A DNA stretch of 64,000 nucleotides from Patagioenas fasciata (GCF_037038585.1 NC_092522.1:124168661-124232660), one strand, 5' to 3'. Counted from the first letter of the stretch, positions 24,101 through 34,466 are shown. The notes: a model not told the origin generated them from the letters alone. Made by a program: numbers and translations.

Positions 24101-26843
24101 TATCATGGGGTGTCTCCATCATCTCCTCCGTGCCCGGGAAGCGAGAGGGGCCACTCGCCGCTAACAAGCTTCACTCATTTCCCCCGTTTTGGCTGCTGGG
24201 GGCTTTAGGGGTGCAGCCCCCCTATGTCTGGCCAAGGGCCGGCTCAAAGTCCCATCACCTCCAAGTTCATCAGCCGGGCAAATCATTAACCGGGCTGGCT
24301 CGGTGTCACCAGGCTGAGCCTCGGGGACCTTCGGACCGTGGCACCCAGCTCGGTGACACCGGGGTGGCCGTTCCCCGAGGCATGGCCACTGTCCCAGTGT
24401 GGGGGGTCCCTGGCCTGCTGCACCCCAAACCTGCGGCGGGGGCCGGGGAGGGCCCAGGTGACACCCAGCATCCACATCCAGGTGTGCGAGGGCCCTGGGA
24501 GCACCCGCAGAGGGACGTGGCCACCTCCTTGTTCCCAGCGTGTCACCTACCTCCCGGCAGCGCTGTCCCCCCGTCGCCGGAGCCCAGCCTGGCCAGCTTC
24601 ACCTGCAACAGCAACGAGGGGACACTTGCATATTGACCCCCCAGGACTTGTGCACACCCCCCCCAAACTTGTGCATCACCCCAAAACCTGTGCATTGCCC
24701 CCCAGCACTTCTGCACCCCCCAGCACTTCCACATCCTGCCCATTTGTGCATCCCCCCCAACACTTTTGCACCCCCCAACACTTGTGCACCCCCCAGCACT
24801 TGTGCGCCCCCCAGCACTTGTGCACCCCTCGCATTTGTGCATGCCCCCCAACACTTTTGCATCCCCCAGCACTTCTGCACCCCCCAGCCCTTGTGTGCGC
24901 CCCCCAGCACTTCTGCACCCCCTAACACTTGTGTGCCCCCCCAGCACTTGTGCATCCCCCCCCAAAACTTGTGTGTTGCCCCCCCAAGACTTGTGCGCCC
25001 CCCCAGCACTTCTGCATCCCTCTCCAACACTTGTGCACCCCCCCAGCTCTTCTGCACCCCCAGCATTTGTGCACCCCCCAGCACTTCCGCATCCTGCCCA
25101 TTTGTGCATCGCCCCCAACACTTTTGCACCCCCCTGCAGTTGTGCATCCCCCCCAGCCCTTGCGTGCCCCCCCAAACTTGTACATTGCTCCCCAGCACTT
25201 GTGCACCCCCCAGCACTTGTGCACCCCCCAACACTCGTGCACCGCACAGCTCTTCTGCACCCCTCAGCACTTCTGCATCCCCCTCCCAACACTTGTGCAC
25301 CCCCCCAGCACTTGTGCAACCACCCCAACACTTGTGTACCCCCCAGCTTTTCTGCACCCCCCTGCACTTGTGCATCCCCCAACACTCGTGCATTGGCCCC
25401 CAGCACTTGTGCACCCCCCAGCACTTGTGCATCTTCCCCCAACACTTGTGCACCCCTCCAGCTCTTCTGCATCCCCCCCAACACTTGTGCACCCCCCAAC
25501 ACTTGTGCACCCCCCAACACTTGCATCTCCCCAGCACTTGTGCATCCCCCCCAGCAATCATGCCCGCCCCCCAGCACTTGTGCATCCCCTCTGGCAATTT
25601 TGCATCCTCCCAGGCACTCGTGCACCCCCCCCAGTACATCTGCATCCCCCCCACGTCTGCATCCCCCCCACGTCTGCATCCCCCCCAGCACCTGTGCATT
25701 GTGCCTGACCCTTGTTCACACCCCCTGCGACTTGTGCATCACCCCCCAAAATTTGTGCACCGCCCCCCCAGTACTTCTCCATCCTCTCCTGGCATTTATC
25801 TATTCCCCAAGCACTCATCCACCCCCCAATTGTGTGTGTCCCCCCCGCCCCGCATCCCCCGTGGGCACTTGTGCACCCCTCAGCACTTGTGCATCATCCC
25901 CCAGGAGCTGTGCACCCCCCGTGTCACTCGGGCCTGGGGTCATCAGTGCAGGTGTTGGGGGGCTCAGAGGACCCTAGAATTTTTTGGGGGGTTGCGTCAG
26001 TGTGGGAAAATATGGGTGGGGGGCGGCTGCCCCCAGCCAGCATCAACCAGTTCCAACTGGGGCGGGAGGGGGCACCCGTATCCCCCCTGCAAACCCCGGG
26101 GACGGGGCACCCACAGGGTCACACTGTGGCCAGGGCCACCCGCTGTCCCCACCCCCTTGTCCCCCACCCCATTTCCCCCCCGCCGCCCCAGCCCTGATGC
26201 TCTTTGGGTGAATTTGGGGTGAGGTGCGCGATGTTCCCCGTGCTGACGCTGGAGGGCTGTCAAAGCACACGGTACACGGTGGGACAGGGGACAGGGGGTG
26301 ACAGGCCGCTGTCCCCTCAGCCCACCGCCTCACTGGGACGAGCAGGGACAAGGCGCCACCCAAGGGGCTGGGGGACACCCTGGGGACTGACCCCTCTGAT
26401 AAGCCCCGTGTCTTCCTCCATTTTTGGGGTAGGAAACGGCCGTTTTGTCCTGCAGGAAAAGGGAGAGGTCAGTGCTGTCACCTCGGGGATGCTCAGACCA
26501 GGGTGACACGGACCCCCCGCCCCGTTCCCTCCCTTCACTGCTCTTTGTTTATTCACCCCTGTGTCCCCTGCCCCAGCGCTTGTCCCCACCCCAGGTTGGT
26601 GGCACCCAGATGTCACCGTGCCAGCACGGACAGTGACCCCCCCATCCATGGCATTTCCCCAGAGCCCCCAATATCCATGACAAACACTCGGGAAGAAGCC
26701 AAATCCCCCCGTTTTACCCCCAAAAAGCGAAGGTACCTGTGGAAGAAGGAGCAGAGGAGGAGCAGGAGCAGGATGGTGGCCAAGCCCCAGGCCACTGTGG
26801 CCACCGCAGCCACCGCGGCCACCGAGCCCAGTGCCGGGGCCAT
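20521..26843 (-). CDS. LIME1: LIME1-like transmembrane adaptor protein, three coding exons, 261 residues
   Basis: Coding exons 26843-26718, 24602-24551 and 21128-20521 total 786 bases including the TAG. Each junction has GT...AG and phases match (0, then 1). The protein has a short N-terminus, one membrane segment (about residues 7-30) followed by C31 and HRYLR, then a Pro/Ser-rich tail. The tail holds RQLPVLP (141-147), YESI (166) and YARVCKP (224-230), and ends RFDVV. Human LIME1 (295 residues) has VYESIREL and LYSRVCKPKR. The related PAG1 has RELPRIPP and YESI. Such adaptors sit in the membrane of lymphocytes, are phosphorylated by Src-family kinases and recruit Csk and Lck. Odd: only two or three tyrosines, motif order reversed relative to human LIME1, and one juxtamembrane Cys rather than CxxC. 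Adjacency to the SLC2A4RG-like gene supports LIME1. Further exons hidden among the repeats cannot be excluded. Confidence 0.68.
21129..21217 (-). other. LIME1-like intron 2, acceptor end
   Basis: Short unique stretch carrying the acceptor between the CR1 insertion and coding exon 3. Confidence 0.55.
21218..21465 (-). mobile_element. CR1 LINE 3' fragment inside LIME1-like intron 2
   Basis: Minus-strand copy of the AGTTGCACCAGGGGAGG subfamily. Its tail (GATCATTTTGGTTGGAAGAG on the plus strand) is at the low-coordinate end, about 90 bases from the exon 3 acceptor. Confidence 0.92.
21720..23590. repeat. 14-bp minisatellite with higher-order repeats, LIME1-like intron 2
   Basis: The basic unit is GAGCACCCCAACAT and variants, 14 bp, for about 1.87 kb. 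Between about 22900 and 23460 a block starting CATCCCATTGTGAGAAC recurs at 22925, 23023, 23121, 23205, 23289 and 23373. Spacing is 98, 98, 84, 84 and 84, that is seven or six monomers. It fills more than half of the intron. Confidence 0.93.
23591..24550 (-). other. LIME1-like intron 2, unique part next to exon 2
   Basis: Unique GC-rich sequence. An open minus-strand frame at 24161-24475 shows no adaptor motif and no clear splice sites, so it is not called an exon. Confidence 0.4.
24551..24602 (-). CDS. LIME1: LIME1-like coding exon 2
   Basis: A 52-base exon with an excellent acceptor (TTGCTGTTGCAG) and donor (GGGAG/GTAGGT). It encodes VKLARLGSGDGGTALPG and leaves one base for the next codon. 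It sits between two large minisatellite arrays, which makes it easy to miss. Confidence 0.6.
24640..25930. repeat. 18-bp C-rich minisatellite, LIME1-like intron 1
   Basis: The unit is CACTTGTGCACCCCCCAG with length variants of about 17-21 bp, some 70 copies. It makes very long false open frames on both strands. The transcribed (minus) strand product is G-rich with repeated GGGGGG runs, so the intron RNA could form G-quadruplexes. Confidence 0.93.
26718..26843 (-). CDS. LIME1: LIME1-like coding exon 1: start codon and membrane segment
   Basis: The acceptor TCTCTCCCCCAG lies nine bases upstream of the ATG. The exon encodes 42 residues: MAPALGSVAAV, then the hydrophobic stretch WGLATILLLLLLCSFF, then HRYLRFLG. 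The donor chosen is GGG/GTAAAA, since it leaves phase 0 to match the next exon. A slightly earlier donor (CAG/GTACCT after 26737) would put a stop straight after the junction, unless an unseen exon intervenes. Confidence 0.65.
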
Positions 26844-27029
26844 GGAGTGGAGCTGGGGGAGAGATGAGCCCCGGGTCAGGCCGGTTTGGGGGGACTGGGG
26901 TGATAACGGGGTGCGCAGGGCTGCTGAGGGGGTGCTGGGGGGAAATCCCGTTCTCCCTTTAATTTCAGGGACAATTTCCCCAGTGATCACTCCCCAGCCC
27001 TTCACCCTAGTGGGGTGCACAGTGTCACC

Positions 27030-27880
27030 CCCCCCTCAGCATGGGAGGTAATACTGCGGTGTGGGGGTGATGCTGGGGGCTGGGGGTGATGCTGGGTAAT
27101 GGGGGGCGATGCTGGGATGTGGGGGGTGATGCTGGGGGGGCTGATGCGAGGGCATTGGGGGAAGATGGTGGAGTGTGGGAGGTGATGCTGGGATGTGGGG
27201 GGTGATGCTGGGGGGTGAGGGGTTGATGCTGGAATGTGGGGGTGATTCTGGGGGGGTGGGGTGTGATTCTGGGGTGTGGGAGGTGATACTGGGATGTGGG
27301 GGGTGATGCTGGGGGGTGGGGGGTTGATACTGGAATGTGGGGGGTGATGCTGGGGGGGTGGGGTGTGATTCTGGGGTGTGGGAGGTGATGCTGGATTGTG
27401 GGGGGTGATGCTGGGGGGCTGATGCTGGGGCATTGGGTGGTGTGGGGGTGATGCTGGATTGTGGGGGGTGATGCTGGGGGCTGATGCTGGGGCATTGGGG
27501 GAAGATGCTGGGGTGTGGGGGGTGATGCTGGATTGTGGGGGGTGATGCTGGGGGGTGTGGGAGGTGATGCTGAGATGTGGGGGGTGATGCTGGGATGTGG
27601 GGGGTGATGCTGGGGGGTTGATGCTGGAATGTGGGGGGTGATGCTGGGGGTGTAGGGTGTGATTCTGGGGTTTGGGGAGTGATGCTGGGTAATGGGGGAG
27701 TGATGCTGGGATGTGGGGGTGGTGCTGGGGGGTGGGGGTGATGTTGGGTAATAGGGGGTGATGATGGGGTGTAAGGAGCGACGCTGAGCTTCGAGGGTGA
27801 TACTGGGGAGTGGGGGGGGGTGATGCTGGGGGTCGGGGAGTGATGCCTGGGGGGTGATGCCATTGTCCCAGGCATCCCCA
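27030..27880. repeat. 20-bp G-rich minisatellite, 5' intron of the LIME1-like gene
   Basis: The unit is GATGCTGGGATGTGGGGGGT with many length variants, about 40 copies. It lies between the candidate non-coding first exon and the ATG exon. G-runs on the plus strand mean a C-rich transcript. Confidence 0.92.
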
Positions 27881-28383
27881 CCTTTTCCCCACCTGGGTGC
27901 CCCCAAACCCGCACCGAGCACATGGAGCCCCCCGCTTTGAGAAAACACATTCCCAGCCTCTCCCCAAAAAATCCTGAATCCTCCTCCTCCCCAAGCCCCC
28001 CCGCCTAAAACTTGGGGTGACCGAGCTCCCCCGGCCAGCCCGGCAAACCGAAACGTCAAGCAGGCCGAGCCCGTTCTGCCGGCTGTGACTCAGCTTCCCG
28101 GCACGACACCCCGAGCCCCGGAGCCGTGTGGGGGTTCAGGGACCCCCCCAGCTCCAGCAGCCCCAGGATCGGGACCCCCCATTGGGTGCAATGACAGGCA
28201 AACAAGCCCTGAGCCCATCCTGCCTCAGTTTCCCCAGCTGGACCCTGAGACGATTGGGATCGGCTCAAAGTGCCTCCCCACACCCCACCCTGCTCGGGCA
28301 CCCCAACCCGGGGTGGGGATGGGGCTGGGGACACCCCATGGCTCAGGACCCCCCTGATTCCCACCCCTGAGGACACCACTCAC

Positions 28384-28510
28384 CCCACGGCAGTGCCGGA
28401 CCCACGGGGACGGGCACAACCGGCTCCTCTGGGTGCTCGGCGCGGGACGGGAGGGGTGGTTGGGTGGCACCCGCCGCACCCCGCTTCCTGCTCCCGCGGG
28501 ACGTGTCTGC
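28384..28510 (-). promoter_or_regulatory. Candidate LIME1-like first exon and promoter
   Basis: On the minus strand a GC-rich segment ends in GCCGTGGG/GTGAGTGG after 28384. Its upstream part holds GAGCAGGAAGCGGG, an Ets/PU.1-type core common in TATA-less leukocyte promoters. Downstream, within the putative intron, is GCTGAGTCAC (about 28085-28095), an AP-1 site. The acceptor before 26852 requires an upstream non-coding exon, and this is the best candidate. Start site not determined. Confidence 0.4.
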
Positions 28511-28599
28511 AGCGGCCACGGGTGTGTCGGGGTCACCTGCACCCTGGGGTGGGGGCCCTGCACCCCAGGATCGGTCCTGCACCCCCAGGAGGGGGCCAG

Positions 28600-29590
28600 G
28601 TCCCCCCAAAGGGATCCTGCACCTCCAGACCCAGCACCCCTCAAATCCAGAGGCCCCAGAAATGTCCCAGACCCCCAGGAGGGGTTTTACACCCCCAGAC
28701 CCAGCACCTTGAAACCTGCACCCCCAGGGAGGGTTCGTTGTCCCCCAAGAGGGATCCTGCACCCCCAGACCCAGCACCCCTCAAATCCAGAGCCCCAAGA
28801 AATGTCTCAGACCCCCCCAAAATGTCCCAGACCCCCAGAAGGGGTTTTACACCCCCAGACCCAGCACCTTGAAACCTGCACCCCCAGGGAGGGTTTCTTG
28901 TCCCCTAAAAGGGATCCTGCACCCCCAGACCCAGCACCCCTCAAATCCAGAGCCCCCAGAAATGTCCTGGACCCCCAGGAGGGGTGTTACACCCCCAAAC
29001 CCAGCACCCCTGAATTCCATAGCTCGTAGAGGGGTCTGAGACCCTGGTCTTGCACCCCAGACCCGGTACCCCTGAAACCTTCACCCCCAGGAGGGCTGTT
29101 TGGCCCCCAAAAGTGGTTCCTACACCCCTGAGACTGGAAAGCACAGAAGGGGTCCCAAACCCCCAGGAGGATCCTGTATCCCCGGACCCAGCACCCCTAA
29201 AATTCAGAGCCCCCAGAAATGTCCCAGACCCCCAGGAGGGGTGTTACACCCCCAAACCCAGCACCCCAAAACCTTCAACCCCAACAAGGCTTCTGGTCCC
29301 CCCAGAGAGGCTCTTGCACCCCCAAGCTCAGCACCCACAAGACTGGGAACCCCAGGAGAGCCCCTGGTCATCCAAGAGGGATCCTGCACCCCCAAAGCCT
29401 GCACCCCTAAAATCCAGAGCCCCCAGAGGGGTCTCAGACCCTGCACCCCCAGCACCCCTGAAACCTACAACCCCAGGAGAGCTCCTGGTTCCCCAAAAGA
29501 GGCTCCTTCACCCCCAAGCTCAACACCCATGAGATTGGGAACCCCAGAAAAGGTCCCAGACTGCCATGAAGGGTCCTGCACCCCCAGATC
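28600..29590. repeat. Roughly 60-bp C-rich minisatellite with higher-order structure
   Basis: Repeating blocks such as CACCCCCAGACCCAGCACCC, CAAATCCAGAGCCCC and GAAATGTCCCAGACCCCCAG recur with a basic spacing near 60 bp and larger blocks of about 140-160 bp. It lies just upstream of the candidate LIME1-like promoter. Confidence 0.88.
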
Positions 29591-29594
29591 CAAA

Positions 29595-29988
29595 AGTCAA
29601 TTGTAATCAAAAGGGCAATAACTACCTTGTCCCATCTGAGGGAGAGGCACATTTTGGGGGAAAAAACCTACTTTCTGATCATGGAAATGCGGGTTTGTAG
29701 CATCCCAGCCTCTTGGTGTGCCCCAAAAATGGGGTTCACACCCGAACAGTTCGACACCTCCCTGAGCCCCGCACATAATCGCCGGAATATTTTGCTTATC
29801 ACAAGCTCATCTGTAAAAGCAGGTGGAACCCATCGGGATTTTCTGCAGAGGGCAGCACGATCCAGGAGATCAGATGTGCTTTCCCTCCTGCTGAAAGATG
29901 GGGAAGATCCGTCAAATCTGTATTTTTCAGCAAAACGCTTGGTGGAATATTCCCTCGTTGGTGCCAAAATGCTTTGGAAAATTGAATG
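29595..29988. other. Unique intergenic sequence
   Basis: No recognisable feature between the minisatellite and the next CR1. Confidence 0.4.
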
Positions 29989-30776
29989 AAATAGAACAAG
30001 GGCAAGTGTAGAGTCTTGAATGTGGGCAGGAACAACCCCAGGTTCCAGTGTAAGTTGGGGAATGAGCTATTAGAGAGCAGTGTAGGGGAAAGGGACCTGG
30101 GGGTCCTGGGGACAGCAGGGTGAGCATGAGCCAGCACTGGGCCCTTGTGGCCAGGAAGGCCAATGGGACCTGGGGTGGGTTAGAAGGGGGTGGTCAGTAG
30201 GTCAGAGAGGTTCTCCTGCCCCTCTGCTCTGCCCTGGGGAGACCACACCTGGAATCTTGTGTCCAGTTGTGGCCCCTCAGTTCCAGAAGGACAGGGAACT
30301 GCTGCAGAGAGTCCAGCGCAGCCACCAAGATGCTGAAGGGAGTGGAGCATCTCCCGTGTGAGGAAAGGCTGAGGGAGCTGGGGCTCTGGAGCTGGAGAAG
30401 AGGAGACTGAGGGGGGACTCATTCCTGGGGATCAATATGGAAAGGGGCAGTGTCAGGAGGATGGAGCCAGGCTCTTCTGGGTGACAACCAGTGACAGGAC
30501 AAGGGGCAATGGGTGCAAACTGGAACACAGGAGGTTCCTCTTAAAGATGAGAAGAAACTTGTTGGGGGTGAGGGTGTCAGAGCCTGGCCCAGGCTGCCCA
30601 GGGAGGTTGTGGAGTCTCCTTCTCTGCAGACATTCAAACCCGCCTGGACCCCTTCCTGTGGAACCTCAGCTGGGTGTTCCTGCTCCATGGGGGATTGCAC
30701 TGGATGAGCTTTCCAGGGCCCTTCCAGCCCCTGACATTCTGTGACTCTGTGACTCTGTGACTCTGTGACTCTGTAA
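29989..30776 (+). mobile_element. CR1 LINE 3' fragment, longest recent copy, expanded tail
   Basis: Begins in the C-terminal part of the CR1 ORF2; its translation has CR1-like NKGKCRVLN and [15 protein letters not shown] segments with interruptions. It ends in five tandem TGACTCTG units (about 30740-30776) in place of the usual short tail. It is nearly identical to the inverted copy at 34467-35103. Confidence 0.93.
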
Positions 30777-31246
30777 GCTGTGGGCTTGGCTACAAGAGGA
30801 GGATGCACTGGTGTGAACATCATTAGTTTTTTGGTTATTTTCACTGCAGTTGGCTCCTCCAACAGTGCAAACTGATTCTCCATCAGCTGACACCGTGTGA
30901 GCAGGAGCCCGATGTGAATGTGAATAAAAGCAGAGATGTCGCTTGTTGATTAAATCCGTTTAAATTGGAATTTTAATTCCTACCCGAGTCATTTAGTGGC
31001 AGATAAGAGGGGTGGGGAGAGTGGGGGGAAGCTGAGGAGCCAGGCAGGAGCTGGCCTGTCTTGGGGCAGCTCTGTAACTCATCTCAGGAATTAAACAGGG
31101 AATTAATCGTATTTTAGTGTGGTATTTGCTTCTCAAGGAGCACATTGAGCCGTCGCTGGGGGTACAAGCACAACTCAACTCATTCTCCAGCCCCTACACC
31201 AGCCCAAGTGCTATAGAGTTAACTTTAGCAATTGAAAAGAGCAATT
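30777..31246. other. Unique intergenic sequence
   Basis: No recognisable feature. Confidence 0.4.
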
Positions 31247-31376
31247 CATAGAATCACAGGATGGTTTGGGTCGAAGGGACCATTAAGGCTCCCCCAGTGC
31301 CACCCCTGCCATGAGCAGGGACATCTTCACCAGCTCAGGTTGCTCAGAGCCCCGTCCAGCCTGGCCTGGGATGTCT
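31247..31376 (-). mobile_element. CR1 LINE 3' tail, left arm of an inverted pair
   Basis: Minus-oriented CR1 end (CATAGAATCACAGGATGG at its tail). It is the reverse complement of 31460-31589 at 127 of 130 positions. Both arms share the variant GGGTCGAAGGGACC, where other copies in the window read GGGTGGGAAGGGACC. Confidence 0.9.
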
Positions 31377-31589
31377 GAGCACCCAGAAATTGTTTGTGCT
31401 GAGGGTGGTGAGAGCCTGGCCCAGGTTGGGCAGAGAGGTGGTGGCTGAACCATCCCTGGAGACATCCCAGGCCAGGCTGGACGGGGCTCTGAGCAACCTG
31501 AGCTGGTGGAGATGTCCCTGCTCATGGCAGGGGTGGCACTGGGGGAGCTTTAATGGTCCCTTCGACCCAAACCATCCTGTGATTCCATG
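31377..31589 (+). mobile_element. CR1 LINE 3' fragment, spacer and right arm of an inverted pair
   Basis: A plus-oriented CR1 fragment from about 31388 (TTGTTTGTGCTGAGGGTGG) to 31589. Its last 130 bases form the right arm. Confidence 0.9.
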
Positions 31590-32261
31590 AAATGGTGGCT
31601 GCCAGGACTTCAGCGAGTCAGGCCCAAGCCTGTGCCTTCCTGAAACAGGAGCACTGGTGACATTTGACAATCCTGGCCCGTTGCCTCTTCTAATTAAACC
31701 CTCTGTCTCCAGCAGTCATTTGTCGCCCTATTTTAAGCCGGCTGGAGCTGCTGTGCCATTCTGACGTTCTTGCTTCAAAATTTAATGACTTTTAAAATTT
31801 ACCAGAAGGCTGAGAAACGCAGCTCCGTGGTGCCTCTTCATCTCCTTTCCATTTGCTCACGAGAGCTCCAGGCTTTGGGGCATTTTAAGAGCAACTTGAC
31901 CAAGCGATGGGCGCCTGCAGCCAAAACTGGGCACTGAGAACTGCGTTTGGAGGAGCTGGCAAGTGGAGTTTGTGCCTTGTTGGGAAGGTGACACCATGTG
32001 CAAAGTTGAGTTTAGATCACTTTTTGCCTCGTTACGCTGCCTGAAAGGAGCCTGGTGGAGCTTAAGGGTTTCTTGTGAGTGATGGGTTTTGGTGGGGTCA
32101 GCCAGGGTGATGCTGCAGTGCCCTTTCCCTGCTGATTTCACCCCAATTTCCATCTCCTGGGGATCCCGGAAGGTTCCTGGCTCCCTTGGGCTCTTGGTGC
32201 TTTCCCAGCACAAGCAGCTGATCTCTGTTGTGCTGGTTTATCCCTTCAGCGTTGCTTTGTA
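31590..32261. other. Unique intergenic sequence
   Basis: No recognisable feature. Confidence 0.4.
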
Positions 32262-32358
32262 GGGACATGGTTTAGAGGTGGACTTGGCAGTGTTAGGTTC
32301 ATGGTTGGACTCGATCATCTTAAAGGACTTTTCCAACCAAAGTGATTCTCTGATTCTA
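32262..32358 (+). mobile_element. Short older CR1 LINE 3' end
   Basis: GGGACATGGTTTAGAGGTGG, then TTGGACTCGATCATCTTAAA, ending CAAAGTGATTCTCTGATTCT. Confidence 0.85.
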
Positions 32359-32359
32359 G

Positions 32360-33144
32360 GAACAATGTCAGGAGCACAAAACTATCTAAGCTGAGGGAAT
32401 ACAAATGGTTGCCCACCTTTCTCTCCCAGTTTGTATATAGGATGTCAGAACCCAACTGGCTCTCCAGCCCACCAGGAAAAGCATTGGAAACTCTATAATT
32501 TTGGAAATAAGCAGGGGGAAACCCTCACCTTTTAGAAGCCTTTTGTACACAGGACAAGTGCTTTGATATCTTCATCAGGGAACAAAGCACAGTGGAGCAG
32601 CCCAGCTCAAGAGCCCCGTGCCCTCGCACTTAAGCCAGGCTTAGCTTGGAGCATGGCAGCCCATCTAACCAACCTAGAGGGCTTTGTTGGAGTCTGTATC
32701 CAAGGTTTGCTCCAGACTTACTCAACATCCATCATCACCACCAGGAGATATGTTAGGACACTGTGGACTCAATGCATATCTCCATGCATCCATGGCCAAG
32801 TGATTTCCACCAAGAGCAGGACATGAGGACATGGGTGTTCAGATAATACATCGCTTCAGCAGCAGCCAGGAACACAACCATCTCTCCTCCACCTCCTGGT
32901 TGTGTTCCACATCATCATGATGTTTCTGAGCTTTGGCCCAGGATACTGAAAAACTGAACCTAAAGCTGCTGATGTTCATACTTCACTTATTTGGTGAGCA
33001 TGATAAAGCTTTCTCCACGAGGCTGAAGCTCAGTACTGTAGCTGTTATGATGCTGAGGTGTATTTTGGGGGCACTTAGGCAACACCCAATCTCCAGCTGA
33101 GATGATGAAGCTCAGTGCAGGAGCTGGTGGCTTTGGTACTTCAC
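32360..33144. other. Unique or unrecognised sequence
   Basis: About 0.8 kb with no identified repeat or exon. Confidence 0.35.
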
Positions 33145-33535
33145 CTTATGAAGAGCGGCTGAGGGAGCTGGGGGGTTCAGCTGGAGAACAGGAGCTGAGG
33201 GGAGACCTTCTGATCTCTGAACTGCCTGAAAGGAGCTTGGAGCCAGGGGGGTCGGGCTCTGCTCCCCAGGAACAAGCGCCAGGAGCAGAGGAAACGGCCT
33301 CAAGTTGCGCCAGGGGAGGTTGAGGTTGGATGTGGGGAACAATTTCTTCCCCAAAGGGCTGTGGGGCATTGGAACAGGCTGCCCAGGGCAGTGCTGGAGT
33401 CACCATCCCTGGAGGGTTGGACAGACGGACATGAGGTTCTCAGGGACATGGGGCAGTGCCAGGGCTGGGTTATGGTTGGACTCGATGATCTTGAGGGTGT
33501 CTTCCAACCAAAATGACACTATGATTCTCTGAAAT
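33145..33535 (+). mobile_element. CR1 LINE 3' fragment
   Basis: Same subfamily as 16551-16969 and 46199-46690: GGTTCAGCTGGAGAACAGG, then AAGTTGCGCCAGGGGAGG and the GATGATCTTGAGGGTG end. Confidence 0.93.
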
Positions 33536-34109
33536 TCTATCTCACCAACTTCCCCATCATCTCCTCTGGCTTCAATAAGACACCAACACGGTCACCGTCC
33601 AGAGGAGACTCCCTGCTTTGAAGCCCCATCCTGGACCTCCCTGTACTGGGGTATCAGCATTGACCATGATGCCAGGTGCTCCACAAGCTCCGCACTGTCT
33701 CACCTTTCCCCAGATCCCAGGATTCTGTAGCATTCGATAACTTCCTAGAGAAGAGAGGACCTTTGCTTTCTTCCAGCGAGGACAAAAGGAGGGAGGGAGG
33801 CAGCCAAAGGCGAGATGAGCTGAGGAACAGCATCCGGGCTTGGAATGGGAGACCAGCTGGAAATCATTACCCTGAGGATCCAAACACAGCCACAGCACGT
33901 TGGTGAGCTCCATGTGTTGTCCTGCACCTCCTACACATTTAACCAGCTTCCGGGGCTGCAAGTGGTGTGTGGGAAGGGGTGTCATTGTCCCCCACATGCA
34001 GGACTTGGGGGTCCTCATGAAGGCACCAGCAGTGCACGGTGCAGACGTGTGGGTGGACATCGGCGCTGCAGAGCCAAAGCATTTCAAACCCAGGTTCATG
34101 AAGGACATG
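33536..34109. other. Unrecognised sequence between two CR1 copies
   Basis: A 185-codon minus-strand open stretch (33572-34129) overlaps the next CR1 and shows no family likeness. Not called as a gene. Confidence 0.3.
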
Positions 34110-34352
34110 GTTGCACCATGGAGGTCCAACTTTCAGATTGGATACTAGGAAAAAATTCTTCACAGAGAGGGTTGTGAAGCAGTGGAACAGGCTGCCCAGG
34201 GCAGTGCTGGAGTCACCGTCCCTGGAGGGGCTTAAAAGGAGTATAAATGAGGTTCTTAGGGACATGGTTTAGTGCTAGAGTTGGGTTATGGTTGGACTCA
34301 ATGATCCCGAGGGTCTCTTCGAATCAAAATGATTCTATGGTTCTATGATGAT
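34110..34352 (+). mobile_element. CR1 LINE 3' fragment, another subfamily
   Basis: Translates to CR1 ORF2-like [19 protein letters not shown], then [16 protein letters not shown], followed by the 3' end with GATTCTATGGTTCTATGATG. Confidence 0.9.
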
Positions 34353-34466
34353 TCTAACTGCAGGTGTGGTAGGTCCCTTTGCTTCTCTTCCAAAGTCGTC
34401 ATTGGCATCTTCCCTTTCCAGATGTGGCACCTGGACTCTCCTGTTTCTCTCCCATCTGCCACATCT

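Noticed and set aside
24540-26222. Very long open frames on both strands (up to 560 codons)
   Set aside because: Produced by the 18-bp minisatellite. Only the 52-bp segment at 24551-24602 has splice sites and fits the adaptor gene.
27002-28059. Pro/His/Ser-rich frames of more than 300 codons
   Set aside because: Translation of the 20-bp G-rich minisatellite in three frames.
33572-34129. 185-codon minus-strand frame
   Set aside because: Overlaps a CR1 copy antisense, with no family likeness and no splice context.
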